Below are positions 25,391 to 36,745 of a stretch of DNA of 64,000 bases, piece by piece. Below the pieces are notes generated by a model that was not told the origin of the DNA, did no database searches, and saw only the letters and a program-made list of their open reading frames with translations. The first letter of the stretch is position 1. The number at the start of each line of letters is the position of its first letter. Position numbers and translations under genes: made by a program. Source of the DNA: Strongylocentrotus purpuratus (lineage: Eukaryota > Echinodermata > Echinoidea > Camarodonta > Strongylocentrotidae); contig NW_022145609.1 of NCBI RefSeq assembly GCF_000002235.5, positions 35,233,119-35,297,118 of the forward strand, written 5' to 3'.

Positions 25391-25665
25391 TTAAGGTTAC
25401 AAAAGAGAGCAGCACGTATAATTACATCCAATTATGACTATGAAAATGTTAGAGGTGATGATTTAATAAAATTAATGAAATGGCAATCATTTGACGAAAG
25501 GAGAAATTATTTTTTAGCTATTTTAATGTATAAATCTGTACATGGTATTGCACAAACACATCTGTGTAATGCTATTGAAATAGTCTGCGATAGACATAAC
25601 TTAAATACTAGAGCCGCTGACAAAACAAATGTAATATTACCAAAACCTAATCTAGAATGCTTTAA

Positions 25666-26042
25666 AGGGATCCGGTAACTTTGTCTCAGATTCTGAAATA
25701 AAATTCTGGATTTAGCTCATGATGCAATGATAATTATAAACCTTTAGGTCAGTCAGGAGCCCCATGACTTTTACAAGCCGATCGCCTGTCTGATTATCAA
25801 GATATTTATGATTGGAATTACAAATTTTGAAAACCGTTCGCCTGACGGTTTTCATAACACTACAGTCTATTGGGGAAAACGAGTATGGTAAAACCGGTCA
25901 CTCAAAGATTTTTACTTTTTTGAGGCACTTCTTGATCATTTTGAAGCGCAATTTTTTTAGGGCTTCAATATTACACCATATCACAGACACTGATAACACG
26001 TAGGGCCGTGTATCTCAGATTTAACATTTTTAAACGATCCCT
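25666..26042. mobile_element. MITE inserted at TTAA in the LINE, family B
   Basis: Left AGGGATCCGGTAAC, right CGATCCCT, with TTAA at 25662-25665 and 26043-26046. The LINE frame runs from ECF to KNSLMYSGG across it. A second copy, over 90 percent similar, lies at 47135-47499. The inner palindrome AACCGT(T)CGCCTGACGGTT is at about 25832. Confidence 0.92.
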
Positions 26043-26545
26043 TTAAGAACAGTCTTATGTACTCAGGAGGAGTTATCTGGAACTCATTACCTATTAACTT
26101 ACACAATTCTACATCTATTTCTTCATTTAAATACCTTTATAAAAGATTGTACTTTCATTAATGTTCTAAATAACCAATATCTTCATGGATGTGTGTATAT
26201 ATATATCTTTTTTTTTTACCCTACTTTAATAAATACAAGTTTGTTAGTTCTGTTTTTTCTTAGATTGTTTCAAATCATTCTTTTTGTGATTCTGGGTAAA
26301 CCTTTGAATGTAAATCTATGTGTCCAGTTGCTGGTTATTTTATAAAATGTTATATTATTCAATATCCATGTAATCTATTCATGTTTTGCATATTTCAATG
26401 ATATTTGTATTTCATTGATAGTTTGTATTTCATTGTTTGTATTTCATTTTACCATGTATGTATATATACAGGACCAATATGAAAAACAGCCTTGGTTGAT
26501 ATTGTCATCCTGTATAAATATTTTCAAATAAATAAATCAATCAAT

Positions 26546-26722
26546 TTCAAACAAGCAAAGTCTGTGGAGATGGTGCACATGTGTACTGGTTCAAAATAAT
26601 TCCAGGAGACATGATTTGTATTTCCAAGTCAAGGAAGTAAAAAATACATTCTAAGATAGCGTTTAAGTTCTTAAGATTATTATCTATGGTAGATGTGGAA
26701 CTAGTTTTTATGAGATAGAAGA
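26546..26722. other. Short non-coding gap
   Basis: Nothing supportable. Confidence 0.4.
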
Positions 26723-27132
26723 GTACAATATGCTAGTCATAATAGTACAATATGCTAGTCATAATAGTACAATATGCTAGTCATAATAGTACAATATGAT
26801 AGTCATAATAGTACAATATGATAGTCATAATAGTACAATATGATAGTCATAATAGTACAATATGATAGTCATAATAGTACAATATGCTAGTCATAATAGT
26901 ACAATATGATAGTCATAATAGTACAATATGATAGTCATAATAGTACAATATGATAGGCATAATAGTGCAATATGATAGTCATAATAGTGCAATATGATAG
27001 TCATAATAGTGCAATATGATAGTCATAATAGTACAATATGCTAGTCATAATAGTACAATATGATAGTCATAATAGTACAATATGATAGTCATAATAGTAC
27101 AATATGATAGGCATAATAGTACAATATGATAA
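26723..27132 (+). repeat. 22-bp minisatellite with higher-order pattern
   Basis: Eighteen complete units plus one partial of GTACAATATGATAGTCATAA plus TA, in perfect 22-bp register. Variants are GCTAG for GATAG (units 1-3, 8, 15), GTGC for GTAC (12-14) and TAGGC for TAGTC (11, 18). The order GCT, GAT, GAT, TAGGC occurs at units 8-11 and again at 15-18, so a seven-unit (154-bp) block appears duplicated. Confidence 0.96.
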
Positions 27133-28374
27133 TTATCTTTATTACATGTGGAACTACATGTAGTGTAACAAATTACTGCTGGAATGAGGGCATTTTTGTT
27201 ATAATTATTGTTGCTCATCCATTTCTTCCATCTTCCCTCTTGTCATTGTTTTCATTCACATAATAGTCTGTCATCTTTTCTTACATGTTTTTTTTCGCTT
27301 AAAACAATGAATTCATCTTCATAACCTCCATTATCAGCACTATCAGACATGTCCTACGCTTTTTAATTTCATCATCATCTTTCTTTTTTCCATTTGCTTT
27401 CATTTCATTTAATTACACATGTGACAAATCCAAGCATAACTAGATAAGCAACATTGATGGAATAAATCATCTTTCTTATACCTAACCATTTTCCTTCTTT
27501 CTTTCTCTTCTTTCATCATACGCATCTACCCATCCTGCCACTTCACCCCTACTCGCAAACCCATGCATACACAGCTCAACACCACCATACAAATCACACA
27601 ACCCCAGCAAAGATCTCTCTGTACATGATGGTAGCAAACCAAACACATTATCCAACCGTGATCCTTCCTCTAATGACTTGCCAACATCCAGGGGCGACCG
27701 ACCGGCAAGTATCAAATTTGGTAGTTCCCTCCAGTGGAAATGTTAAGTCATGTGCATGGCTAACAGCAAACCATAGCATTAGTGTAAACAAGAAATGAGC
27801 AAGCATACACATTCTTCAATCTCATAATCACACAAGTGAGCAAAGACATCAATCCATATCATCCAAAAAAGAAGGAAACAGTTGCTTTATACATAGTATA
27901 GGGAAATTTAGAATGTAGACACCATAAATATGTGTATGTAGGTTCTCTTTGATGCTTCAGATATGAGTACTGAGTGCAATACATAGAAAAGAAACTTGTT
28001 GGAAATAGTCTTTCTGGAAATAAAAATGGGGGTGGTAATTGGTAGGTAATGGAGCCATCATGTGCTTGTACTTCAGGCAAGGCTACAACTGTAACAAGAA
28101 GTATCAGCAAATCTGGATAATCTGATATTCCATTAGGAGAAATACTTTAATACCTTAACATGGAGTAAAAGCCCCTCTTGCTCTCTAGAGTCTATACAGA
28201 CGAACTGTACACCTAATTTACAGATTAGCAATCACAGAGATTTCTTCTTATTGTATCTTCATGCATATTCATTCGTCCTTAGATTGATGATACACTTAAA
28301 TCGGTTGCTTCAAATAATTTTGAGGTACAATATGTATTTTTACGACAGGAAAAAGCAGAGTAAATATTATAAGC
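27133..28374. other. Non-coding stretch
   Basis: No confident gene. It contains the weak exon candidate at 27482-27733 and otherwise AT-rich sequence. Confidence 0.4.
27482..27733 (-). other. Weak coding-like open stretch
   Basis: The GC content is higher than its surroundings. The minus frame is open for about 83 codons (core GRSPLDVGKSLEEGSRLDN) and ends in an R/K/E-rich stretch before a stop. The opposite strand is also open over most of it, as an S/T/P-rich frame (DLPTSRGDRPASIKFGSS). No domain is recognised and no clean splice sites were found, so neither strand can be preferred. Confidence 0.2.
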
Positions 28375-28712
28375 TGAAATCATCCAGTGTACAGCGAATG
28401 GAGAAAGCTGAGATGAGGATGGTGAGGTGGATGCGCAGGGTATCACTTCATGAGAGAAAGAAGAACAAAGTCCTCCTTCAAGGGGGTGGCACAGGTTATG
28501 AGGATGAATAGACTTAGATGGTCTGGATATGTGGCAAGAAGAGAGGCAACACACTGGCTCCAGAGGGCTCCAAACTTTCCGGTCACCGGAAGAAGACCCT
28601 GCAGGAGACCCAGGAAAACTTGGAGGGAAACCATTGAAGAAGATGCCAAAACATCCGGTATCAGTCATATGGATCCCACAGACAGGAAAGCTTGGAAAGC
28701 AGCCATTAAGGA
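28375..28712 (+). mobile_element. LINE C-terminal fragment
   Basis: The frames read AEMRMVRWMRRVSLHERKK, then after a +1 shift near 28465 MRMNRLRWSGYVARRE and GRRPCRRPRKTWRE, then DRKAWKAAI. The series K-AEMRMLRW, RLRW-GHV-RR, GRRPRGRPRK-W and DRAKW is the typical C-terminus of LINE endonuclease/reverse transcriptase proteins. Only this tail remains. The 151-codon minus frame across it is a shadow. Confidence 0.82.
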
Positions 28713-28763
28713 AATGAAATGTCCAACCCCACAAAGTGGGACAAATGGACTTTATACGCTGAT

Positions 28764-28888
28764 GAGTAAGAAGGGCATTATCTCATGCTATAACACAGAA
28801 TGAATGCCCTTCTTCCTCTCAACAGATGATGATTTATTCTGACTCTACCTTTTTACATATTATTTGTTGAGAGCCAGAAGGGTACTAA
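28764..28888. repeat. Cluster of AGAAGGGCATTA palindromes
   Basis: AAGAAGGGCATTATCTC (28769) faces GAATGCCCTTCTTCCTCTCA (28802) 20-odd bp later. A further copy, TTGAGAGCCAGAAGGGTACT, begins at 28867. The motif repeats in alternating orientation. Confidence 0.65.
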
Positions 28889-29642
28889 CTCTGCATGATG
28901 ATGATACAAGTTAATACGTTTCTCTCTCTTAAAAGACAATATTGACTCTCCCTTTGATAGACGATGTAATAAAATGGGTCACTTCAAATAACTATAGGGC
29001 ACATACAAGTATATATGCCAGTGGCCAAGGAAGACCTAATATGACCCATGATACAGTAAGAAGTAGTTACTGACCCAATCTCAATCAGAAGAACTCCTTT
29101 TCATTTCCTCCTCCACAAGTTACCACCTGTCCCTTCACAAAGTCTCAAGGGAGATTGAACACCCCTTTTTCCCCTCTTCCTTGTTGCTTAGCAACCCCTC
29201 CTGCCTGGTTACTCTCATCACTACCTCAAGCCTCCCTCCCAACAGACCGGTCATTCGGATGGGGGAAATGACCGTTTCAAACTTTATCTTCGGTGCCTAT
29301 TTGGAATTGTGCCCCAGAGAGCAATGTGTTTTCACAAGACCAGGTGATCCTTAAGAACGTACAGGATTCTATGCTGGGAGCCAGAAGAATGTGGACTCAT
29401 ACGATGTGTGAAAGTATTTCCATCTTCACTTTCTACAATATTATTACATCACTTCTTCACTTTATATACATAAAATAGTTTACTTGAACATACCGGTAGG
29501 CAAACAAATTTGGGACAGGAATCTATGTTAATCTTATCCTCTTTTCATGGATTTATTTCAAATCCTGATTAAATCCTGGTTAAATCCTCTTAAAGAAATC
29601 ATTGTATCCCTTTGTTCATTCAAAATGACAAATTAACATACA
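28889..29642. other. Non-coding; possible conserved regulatory stretch near 29150-29350
   Basis: Contains the X-box-like site at 29183-29195, a CCGGTCATT / AATGACCG inverted pair near 29246-29274 and a motif variant GGGAGCCAGAAGAATG at 29376. No gene. Confidence 0.35.
29183..29195. promoter_or_regulatory. X-box-like palindrome
   Basis: GTTGCTTAGCAAC fits the RFX-factor consensus RYYRYY-N-RRNRAC with a 1-base spacer. Known RFX sites drive ciliary genes, but no promoter is seen next to this one, so a chance match is possible. Confidence 0.25.
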
Positions 29643-29891
29643 CAGGGGTGATAGTGAGCACTAAAAAAAAAATAGGTTTTTTGTTTTCCCCTCAACCACG
29701 CCCCCCTTGAGTAAAAAAAAAAAAGGCGATTCGCGGGGAAAAAACGGCATCTAACAACATTCCCCCCTTTCGATTAAGAAAATTGGGAGAAAAAAATAGG
29801 GCAAAATAGGGAAGAATAGAGAAAATAAGGGGGGAATCAGGAAAATCAGGAAAAAAAAAATCTGGTAAAAAAAAATTTAAAAAAAAATATA

Positions 29892-29935
<44 letters not shown>

Positions 29936-30019
29936 GGGAAGAAAAAAAAAATCGGGAAAAAATCGGGAAAAATAAAAAAAATCGGGAAACCGATTTAAAT
30001 CAGGTTTTTATCAGGCCTG
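29643..30019. mobile_element. Poly(A/T)-rich element with 6-bp flank match
   Basis: The left end is CAGGGGTGATAGTG and the right end inverted is CAGGCCTGATAAAAACC. CATACA lies immediately outside both ends (29637-29642 and 30020-30025). The interior is nearly all AAATCGGGAAAAA-like text with a 40-odd-base poly(T). The ends look hAT-like, but the apparent 6-bp duplication is shorter than the usual 8. Confidence 0.5.
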
Positions 30020-31902
30020 CATACAGAATAGAAGAAAATACCATAATTTCTAAATAATTAGATGAAAATTCAAAACATGCTAGACAATCTACACCTTATC
30101 AATGATCTAAAATCGATAGATGAAAATTGAAGATTTTGAAACAGATCAAATTCTGACACCATACCATTAAGCTGTTTGGTGAATATGATATAAATGCTGT
30201 ATTTGTGTCTGCCTTGGGCACAGTCCCGTTGATTTACATGGTACACACTGGAAAAGGCAGTTATATATGCACAAGGTTTTAAAAAACTGCACATGTTGTA
30301 TTAAAAGAATATATAAATACTTCTTAAGAATAATAGAGCTGGTTATGTTATACATGACCTCTTCTGTTATAACTCATTGTCTTCTATGAAGCATTCTTGC
30401 ACCTCATAAGACTTCCCCCGCCCGCCTCAAGGGGCATATACTCAATGATGCATACCACACAATCAGATGACGGACCGGATAGCATTACCAGGCATCCCTC
30501 AAGCCAAATTATGCAAGTAGTCCAAATAGAATTAACGCTACATCAGCCTACTAATCCTGTCATGTCGAGCAAACCGGTCCACTTTGATCAAAGAAACCTC
30601 GTGGCCATTTTCAGGAATGGATTTCAATCCGACGTTTCAACCATTTGGATAATGGAATAAGACTGCAGGTGAGAAATGTTCAATAATTCAGTAGGGCTGC
30701 ATTACAGGTAGTAGGGTAATGGGGTTATATAGCTATGAAATAAGAAATACTAGTTGAAGATAATGTCAATTGCATTATGTTCCAATGCAGAACAGTGAAG
30801 ACTTTGGGCTTCATACATGTATGTATATAAAGATTATGATTATAGCATGAATTCAAACTCAGCGTCTTACTTTCTCCAATTTAATTACATATTTTAGAAT
30901 AATCATTTATAATTATATATTATATTATATAAGGCCTCAAAATCATTATCAGATAGTTTTATTTTTGTAGTTGATAAATATATGTAGCAACAGTTAAGCA
31001 GTTCTAAACATGATTGATAAAGTGAAAAATATTTTACATCCCTGGTCAGAATGTAAAATTTTGCTTGTTTAACTCTTATTGTGCCAAACGTTTTTGCTGC
31101 TTTCAAGACTTTCCCAAAACACAAACAAGGTTTAGTTTTTGAATGCCTGTACTTCTCTAACTATATCTTATATCATAAAATGTTGTGCACTAAAGGTTGG
31201 ATAAAATCTATTACTCTTTCTCATGATACCAAAAATTGCATGATATATTAAATTTCAAGAACAACATTTTTTATTGCATGATATAATAAACAAGTTTCCT
31301 TTTAGTATTTGATCTTTTTGTTCCTCATTTTTTTTTACCATTGTTACATGCAAATGTTGTAATTAGACAAGGTCCTGTACAAAATTTGCCATTTCCTCAA
31401 AATATGTCTACAGTGGCATATAATAATCCTTTGATATAATAATCCTTCGATATTCATGGCATGCTCTAAGAATGATACAAATTGACCAGACTTCATGGTG
31501 GGTCTATGTGCAATTGACCTATGACCTATGCTATTCACATACACCAGCACAGCAATTAGACAACTGTGTGTATAGATTACTGTATATAATATAATATAAT
31601 ATAATAATCTTTTAAAGCCCACTCCAAATTTTATTAAGTATACAAACCTCTTTGATATTGACATGTGCCCCTCTGGCAATTTCTTTTTAAAGTGAACTTA
31701 AGAAAAACTGTCAGAAGATGTCTTTATCGTTGAACCAGATTCTATGCATTGGAAAGAAAAGGAATTGTTCCTATCATGAAAACATTTGATACAAATAACA
31801 AGTAGGTCTAACCCTCGATGGAATAATCTGCCAGGATAAAGTACTTAAGAAAGAACCTAGTTTCTACATCCATCGGATAGTGTAAGCCAAAGCTCGGGGT
31901 AT
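30020..31902. other. AT-rich non-coding stretch
   Basis: No gene was recognised. An 87-codon frame at 30397-30660 in GC-richer sequence has no domain. ATAAT repeats lie near 31585-31605. Confidence 0.4.
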
Positions 31903-31906
31903 ATAT

Positions 31907-32002
31907 CGTCCTTGTTTTCACGAAGTGACGGTAGTGAGGAAAATCGTAATGCAAAGTGAATGCAATTTTTTTCACTACCGTCACTTCGTGAAAACAGCGA
32001 CA
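31907..32002. mobile_element. 97-bp palindromic element, copy 2 (inverted relative to copy 1)
   Basis: Starts CGTCCTTGTTTTCACGAAGT and ends ACTTCGTGAAAACAGCGACA, with ATAT on each side (31903-31906 and 32003-32006). Confidence 0.88.
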
Positions 32003-32006
32003 ATAT

Positions 32007-33657
32007 ACATCAGAGTACAATATGAATGCTCTAAAGTGTCTCCTAAATATGCAATATCCGGCCAGCACTTGTTGAGACGTATCAAGGAAAGACGTTTCAT
32101 ATAAGGAGTTCAAGTACCATAAAAAGATGATTATCAAAGTGCATTTTCCTTTCTGAATATCTGAACAATTCATGACAACTGTCTCTCCACTTTAATATGG
32201 TCATTATTTTTGAGGGAGAATTGCAAAAGCCTACTTTAAAAAAAAGCAACTCATACTTTATCTCCTTCTTTATAGACCTCTTTCCTAATTTGTATTCGGA
32301 TAATACAGCAGGAAATAATTATCTGGTATTGTTTATTGTAGGAAATTTGTTTATTTCAAATTTGCAGGTATTCATGGATTTTACAAGAGATAGCAAAAGA
32401 GAGAACAAGAGAAATCAGAGAATTAACGATACTGAGGGAAAGGAGAAGGTGTCAAAATAAGTTTAACAAATGGCCCTATTTGTAAATTCTTGTTTGAGAG
32501 GAACTGTTCAATATATTTTGAATATCTAAACTACTGCCATCATTTGTAAACCTAGCTGCTTTCCAATCTTCTTGGATATATAATACATCAAGCTGATGTT
32601 GATCTTATGTCTCCTGAAACACTGTAATTCTCTCCACCTGCTCTCCATGCTGCTATGCCTTTATCTCCAGAGGGAGATTAATCTCATTCTCGCTTTGCCC
32701 GCATTACTACTGTAACGAAAACATGCGTTAAACGAGCCAGCATACCCACGAATACATAACATAATACAAGCGGCGTGAAGAAATGCCGGGATATTTGACC
32801 CAATCAGAGGAAATTTGGCACGATTTGGTGATCAAACTTTGAGAAAATAGCAGGGGTGCTGTTAAGGGGGCATAATCCAGTGAAAGAGCTGAGCAATCGA
32901 GCACATGAAGCTGGCATTTGACAGGTAAGTGGTGAGTCTGATTGCTGCCTATTAAGAGGGACTATTCTTGTTTGCTTAGATGTCTTTTCCAATTGAGATC
33001 CATCAATTCGTCTGGGGACCATCTCTTGATCTCTTCATGTATAGCCTGACAATTTGTACTCTTCTCAAGAAAGCCTCGTGTCTGTAATTCAAGACTCCTT
33101 CCTGAGCTTATTCAAGTGCTATGGCTATTTCAACATTTTTCAAGGATATTTTTCTTGACATCCTTGCATTTTTTGCTATCATCTCAATTCTTAAACCTCT
33201 AAAACATATACTGTATGTGTGTACAATATTCATAATCTATCTATGACATAATTGTCAGTCCTTTCTCTTTCTTAATTTGCAAGCATCTCAACTCTCATAC
33301 TTCTACAGCTCTGCCATCTCAAAAACCTCTTTCCTTCCCCCCCCCCCTTTTTTTTCCCTTTTAAGTACTAAAATTAGATCATGTGAAAGCATGGTAAAGA
33401 ACTACAAATATATGCTGTGCATGCGGAGTATAAGGGACGACGGAGCAAATCATTGATTATCACTCTTTCCAAATTAAATTAGGGAATCATTCTAGATGCA
33501 AAGTGTCTTAAATCACAAAACACAGAATTATTTATTTAAAAAACTGTTTCCTTTGTCGCTGTAAAGAACATGACCACTTTGCAAATGCTTAAGATTTTAT
33601 TCCATTTCAACCATGGACATGTCCACTTTATAACTGTCTTTCTCTTTGCTTCTCTAC

Positions 33658-33658
<1 letters not shown>
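32007..33658. other. Non-coding stretch
   Basis: No gene was recognised. A moderately GC-rich, non-repetitive section (about 32640-33020) could be conserved non-coding DNA but carries no identifiable motif. A C9/T8 run lies at 33338-33354. Confidence 0.4.

Positions 33659-33692
<34 letters not shown>
33659..33692. repeat. CT microsatellite
   Basis: Pure CT dinucleotide run. Confidence 0.95.
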
Positions 33693-33696
<4 letters not shown>

Positions 33697-34019
33697 ATTC
33701 TCAAATATCTCCTCCAGGCTTCCATCCCTCCAATTTCAAACTTCCACCCTCTATATTTAGTTTGATAATGGACACGACTGACGTTTTCTGACATGCTTCC
33801 CTAGGAAGGTTGCTCGCTATTTTTCCTTTTTTTTGTGGTGAAAGCTTGCCTACCTAAATGGGCAGATTAGATCTTTCCAAAGAACCATGTGAGTGCTTTC
33901 AGGTTAGAAGTCATTGATGTCCATCCCGAGTCCCGTGATTTTTGTCAAAGTGGTTATCGAAGTGGCCGTCATGATTGTCTGGCCTACAAAAAACGGTGAT
34001 TGGACTTCATGAAACTCAC
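33693..34019. other. Non-coding, no feature seen
   Basis: Nothing supportable. Confidence 0.4.
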
Positions 34020-34035
34020 TGAAGAAACTGGATCA

Positions 34036-34095
34036 CTAAAAGGGGGTAAGAGCCCACCCGAGAGGGGGTAAGGGCCCACTTAAGAGGGGGGAGCA
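34036..34095 (+). repeat. Short GGGGGTAAGGGCCCAC tandem repeat
   Basis: Two clear units (AGGGGGTAAGAGCCCAC, AGGGGGTAAGGGCCCAC) and a partial third, about 24 bp apart. Confidence 0.75.
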
Positions 34096-34299
34096 GGAAC
34101 GATGGGGGGTTAGTCTCGACGTAAAGTGGACTGTAATAATTCATTTATAAAAAGTGTGTAGCGGGGTGGTTGAGGGGCAGAAGTGCCAAAACTTCAGGAA
34201 AAATAGGAAGAGAAACATGCATGAATCAATGGGCCTAATTATCATTATATAGGAGTGATATGAACAGATGATGATTAAGAGTTTCACTCTTGCAAGCTG

Positions 34300-34305
34300 G
34301 GCTGA

Positions 34306-34339
<34 letters not shown>

Positions 34340-34435
34340 AGAGAAAGAGAAAGAGAAAGAGAGAGAGAGATGATAACTAGCCAAATACAAAGGCATAGAG
34401 ACAGTCATAGACACAGGGACATAAGGAAAAGAGAC

Positions 34436-34466
<31 letters not shown>

Positions 34467-34705
34467 AGAGAAAATGGAGAGAAAATGACATACATACCTG
34501 TATATAGAGATGACAAAGAGACAGTAACAGGGGGGATGAAGATCGAGAAAAATAATTCAAAGCAGACACTCAGAATGAGAAAGAGAACGAGACAGGGAGA
34601 GAAAGATAGACAGAAGATGGGGGAGAGACAGAAAGAAAGTGTGACATACAGAGAGATGACAAGGAGAAAGAAAGAGAGAAAGAGAGAGAGAGAAAGAAAG
34701 AGTGA
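34300..34705. repeat. GA-rich low-complexity tract
   Basis: Pure GA runs near 34309-34332 and 34438-34467, with GAAAGA and GACAGA blocks between and after. The R/E-rich frames are artefacts. Confidence 0.92.
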
Positions 34706-35066
34706 GAACCTCTGCTCTTCTCGCCCTTTTACTTCATTTTTTGAGGCATAGTATAACCTAATTTATAATGTATTTCTCCTAAAACACATCAATAGTTTCT
34801 AGCTCAGAAATTCTATCCTACAATGGAACTTCAATACTGGTATTGATCAGGGGAATTGGATGCTATATGCAACCATACCAAGGAAAATACTCCACTTGTT
34901 TAGATGACCGGGTTTCATTTTTCACATCTATTTTTTCAGGATTCCGGGCACCATATATCATAATTAACCTAGATTCAGCGTATCATGTGTGTTGAATGTT
35001 TAAACAGGAGATGGGATTAGAAACATGCGGTATTACTATGTACATGTATACTTGAAGAAAATGTAG
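34706..35066. other. Non-coding, no feature seen
   Basis: Nothing supportable. Confidence 0.4.
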
Positions 35067-35068
35067 TA

Positions 35069-35258
35069 CAGTGAAACCTGTCTATAAAGACAACCCAAGG
35101 GAGTCAAGAAAAGTAGTCTTTATATGCAGGTGGTCTTTGTGTACAGGTTCCTTTAGTATATGTTTCAATGAGAAACCATTTTCAAGGGAAACAAAAAATG
35201 TGGTCTTTGTAGACAGGTGGTTTTTATATACAGGTGGTCACTAAAGCAGGTTTGACTG
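35069..35258. mobile_element. Tc1/mariner-type MITE
   Basis: Left CAGTGAAACCTGTCTATA and right inverted CAGTCAAACCTGCTTTAG, with TA on each side (35067-35068 and 35259-35260). The interior repeats a GGTGGTCTTTGTGTACAGG-like phrase three or four times. TA duplication and CAGT termini fit the Tc1/mariner superfamily. Non-coding, 190 bp. Confidence 0.85.
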
Positions 35259-35260
35259 TA

Positions 35261-36658
35261 TATCTAACAAAGTAATAAGTTACTATTGTGCACAAAAAAA
35301 AAGTTGTATATATGCAGTACAAAGAAAAATATCACAAGAATTGGTTTGCCAAATCTACTATTTTTTGCTATAAATGTGATATGTCAGCAGTAAATCTTAT
35401 CAAGAAGGAGAGATAGGCTGCACAATGAAAAGAAAAATATGTTATACTGAATATATAAGACTCTAAATAGATAAAGGCTGCACATGTATTTCACGATCTC
35501 TACTTTGTGACCAATAGGACTCTAAACTTTGAAGTGACAAAGTCTTAAAATGACATCCATATTTTTCAATTTTATTGATACACAATTAAAAATATTAAAA
35601 AAATCACTTCTCAATTGAAAACACAACCCTACATTAGTAGATTTTGCAATTTTCAAAATTATTTAAAAGTGTCCCGAATATTAACTGACAAGTAAACATT
35701 GCAGTATTCTAAGTATTACCTCCTAGTATGCTAAGAGTTAATGTACTATTTCTCTTAATAGTAATTTTCATCATTATATTTCGTCTTTAATAAGATATAG
35801 TCACATCACACATTATTAAAATTGTCTGGCACATTTTATGTCGATCTTCTGCTTGATTGAAGTCATGTTCTAGATTCTAGATACGGTAGGGCAAAACGAC
35901 AAAATCGTTGAGACAGATTATCTTACAAAATAGGCCAAGCATAAAGGACATGACTTTTATTTCCAGAGTCTTAATCTTGGTTAAGTTTCCTTAATGGCTC
36001 TGAACATGATGGTGCACTACGAGGAGGAAGAAAATTCAGACAGCTTAATGTGCTCATGCAATACCCCCCCCCCCCCCTCCTCCCCCCCATGAATTGGGGA
36101 TTAATCTGTAATACGCTACATGCATGCAACTCCAGATGCCAGAGTTACTTAATATCAAATGAATATTTATTTCAAAAAAGGGACTGTTGTAGCAGAGAAG
36201 TTATTGCTGCCATGAGGCTAAAGGAACATTTGAAATTTAAAACACTACTACCTTTGCAGAAATAGCGTGTAGAATGGAGCACAGAGGATGGTACAAGGAA
36301 GACAGATGGACATGTTACCGGCAAGTCCTAGATGTTTTGTCAAATATGTTATGGACTAAATGTAAGATTTGAGTATATCTGACCATTGTATGACGCTAAC
36401 GGCTATATAAGAGCTGAAGTGAAATGACACAATGTGTGTGTCAATTTACGTTCAGAACTCCAAGTTATTTGGTAAGTTATGGGACACAAAATTGCCAAAA
36501 AACGAAATACCTTGCACCTCTTTATAGAATTAGAGAAAAGAGATGGAAGTGACGCTAGATGTATTTAGACAGAACAGACCAAATTGGTGCGTCAAAAGAC
36601 AATCTTTGGTAGATGTTAAGTAGTTTCAATCTTGAGTGTTCTCCCATAAAATCTTTCA
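35261..36658. other. AT-rich non-coding stretch
   Basis: No gene was recognised. A poly(C) tract interrupted by TCCT lies at 36063-36088. Confidence 0.4.
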
Positions 36659-36659
36659 C

Positions 36660-36704
<45 letters not shown>

Positions 36705-36745
36705 TATATCTCTCTCTCTCTCTCTCTCCCCTCTCTCTCTCTATC
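36659..36745. repeat. Poly(C) plus CT microsatellite
   Basis: Twelve C followed by CT dinucleotides with a short interruption. The overlapping L/S-rich frame is an artefact. Confidence 0.95.

Larger units (their letters stand above)
23895..26545 (+). mobile_element. CR1/L2-like LINE reverse transcriptase, 5'-truncated and decayed
   Basis: Frames at 23899-24114, 24161-24640, 24627-25046, 25337-25678 and 26045-26160 together make the reverse transcriptase and C-terminal region. Visible motifs are DWKISKVTPIYKG, the motif A part FLDISKCFDSIDH (about 24303-24341), GIPQGSILGPILFLLFIND (about 24477-24533) and the catalytic FADD box (24569-24580). Further on are LKVNAEKTKIM, YLGVEID, RLQKRAARIIT and a VIWNSLP tail (about 26065). 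Small indels lie near 24080, 24150 and 24620. Two MITEs (25009-25390 and 25666-26042) interrupt it at TTAA. The T-rich 3' UTR ends at about 26545 with CCTGTATAAATA and an AAATAAATAAATC tail. The endonuclease part is missing. A dead copy. Confidence 0.92.

Noticed and set aside
26723-27132. CRISPR-like array
   Set aside because: The 22-bp units are contiguous with no spacers, so it is a minisatellite.
27690-27710. GRSPLD match to the region before UCR1 in PDE4 phosphodiesterases
   Set aside because: Only six residues agree and the following sequence is unlike PDE4, so it is treated as chance.
28279-28734. 151-codon minus-strand frame
   Set aside because: It is the antisense shadow of the LINE C-terminal fragment, which carries conserved motifs on the plus strand.
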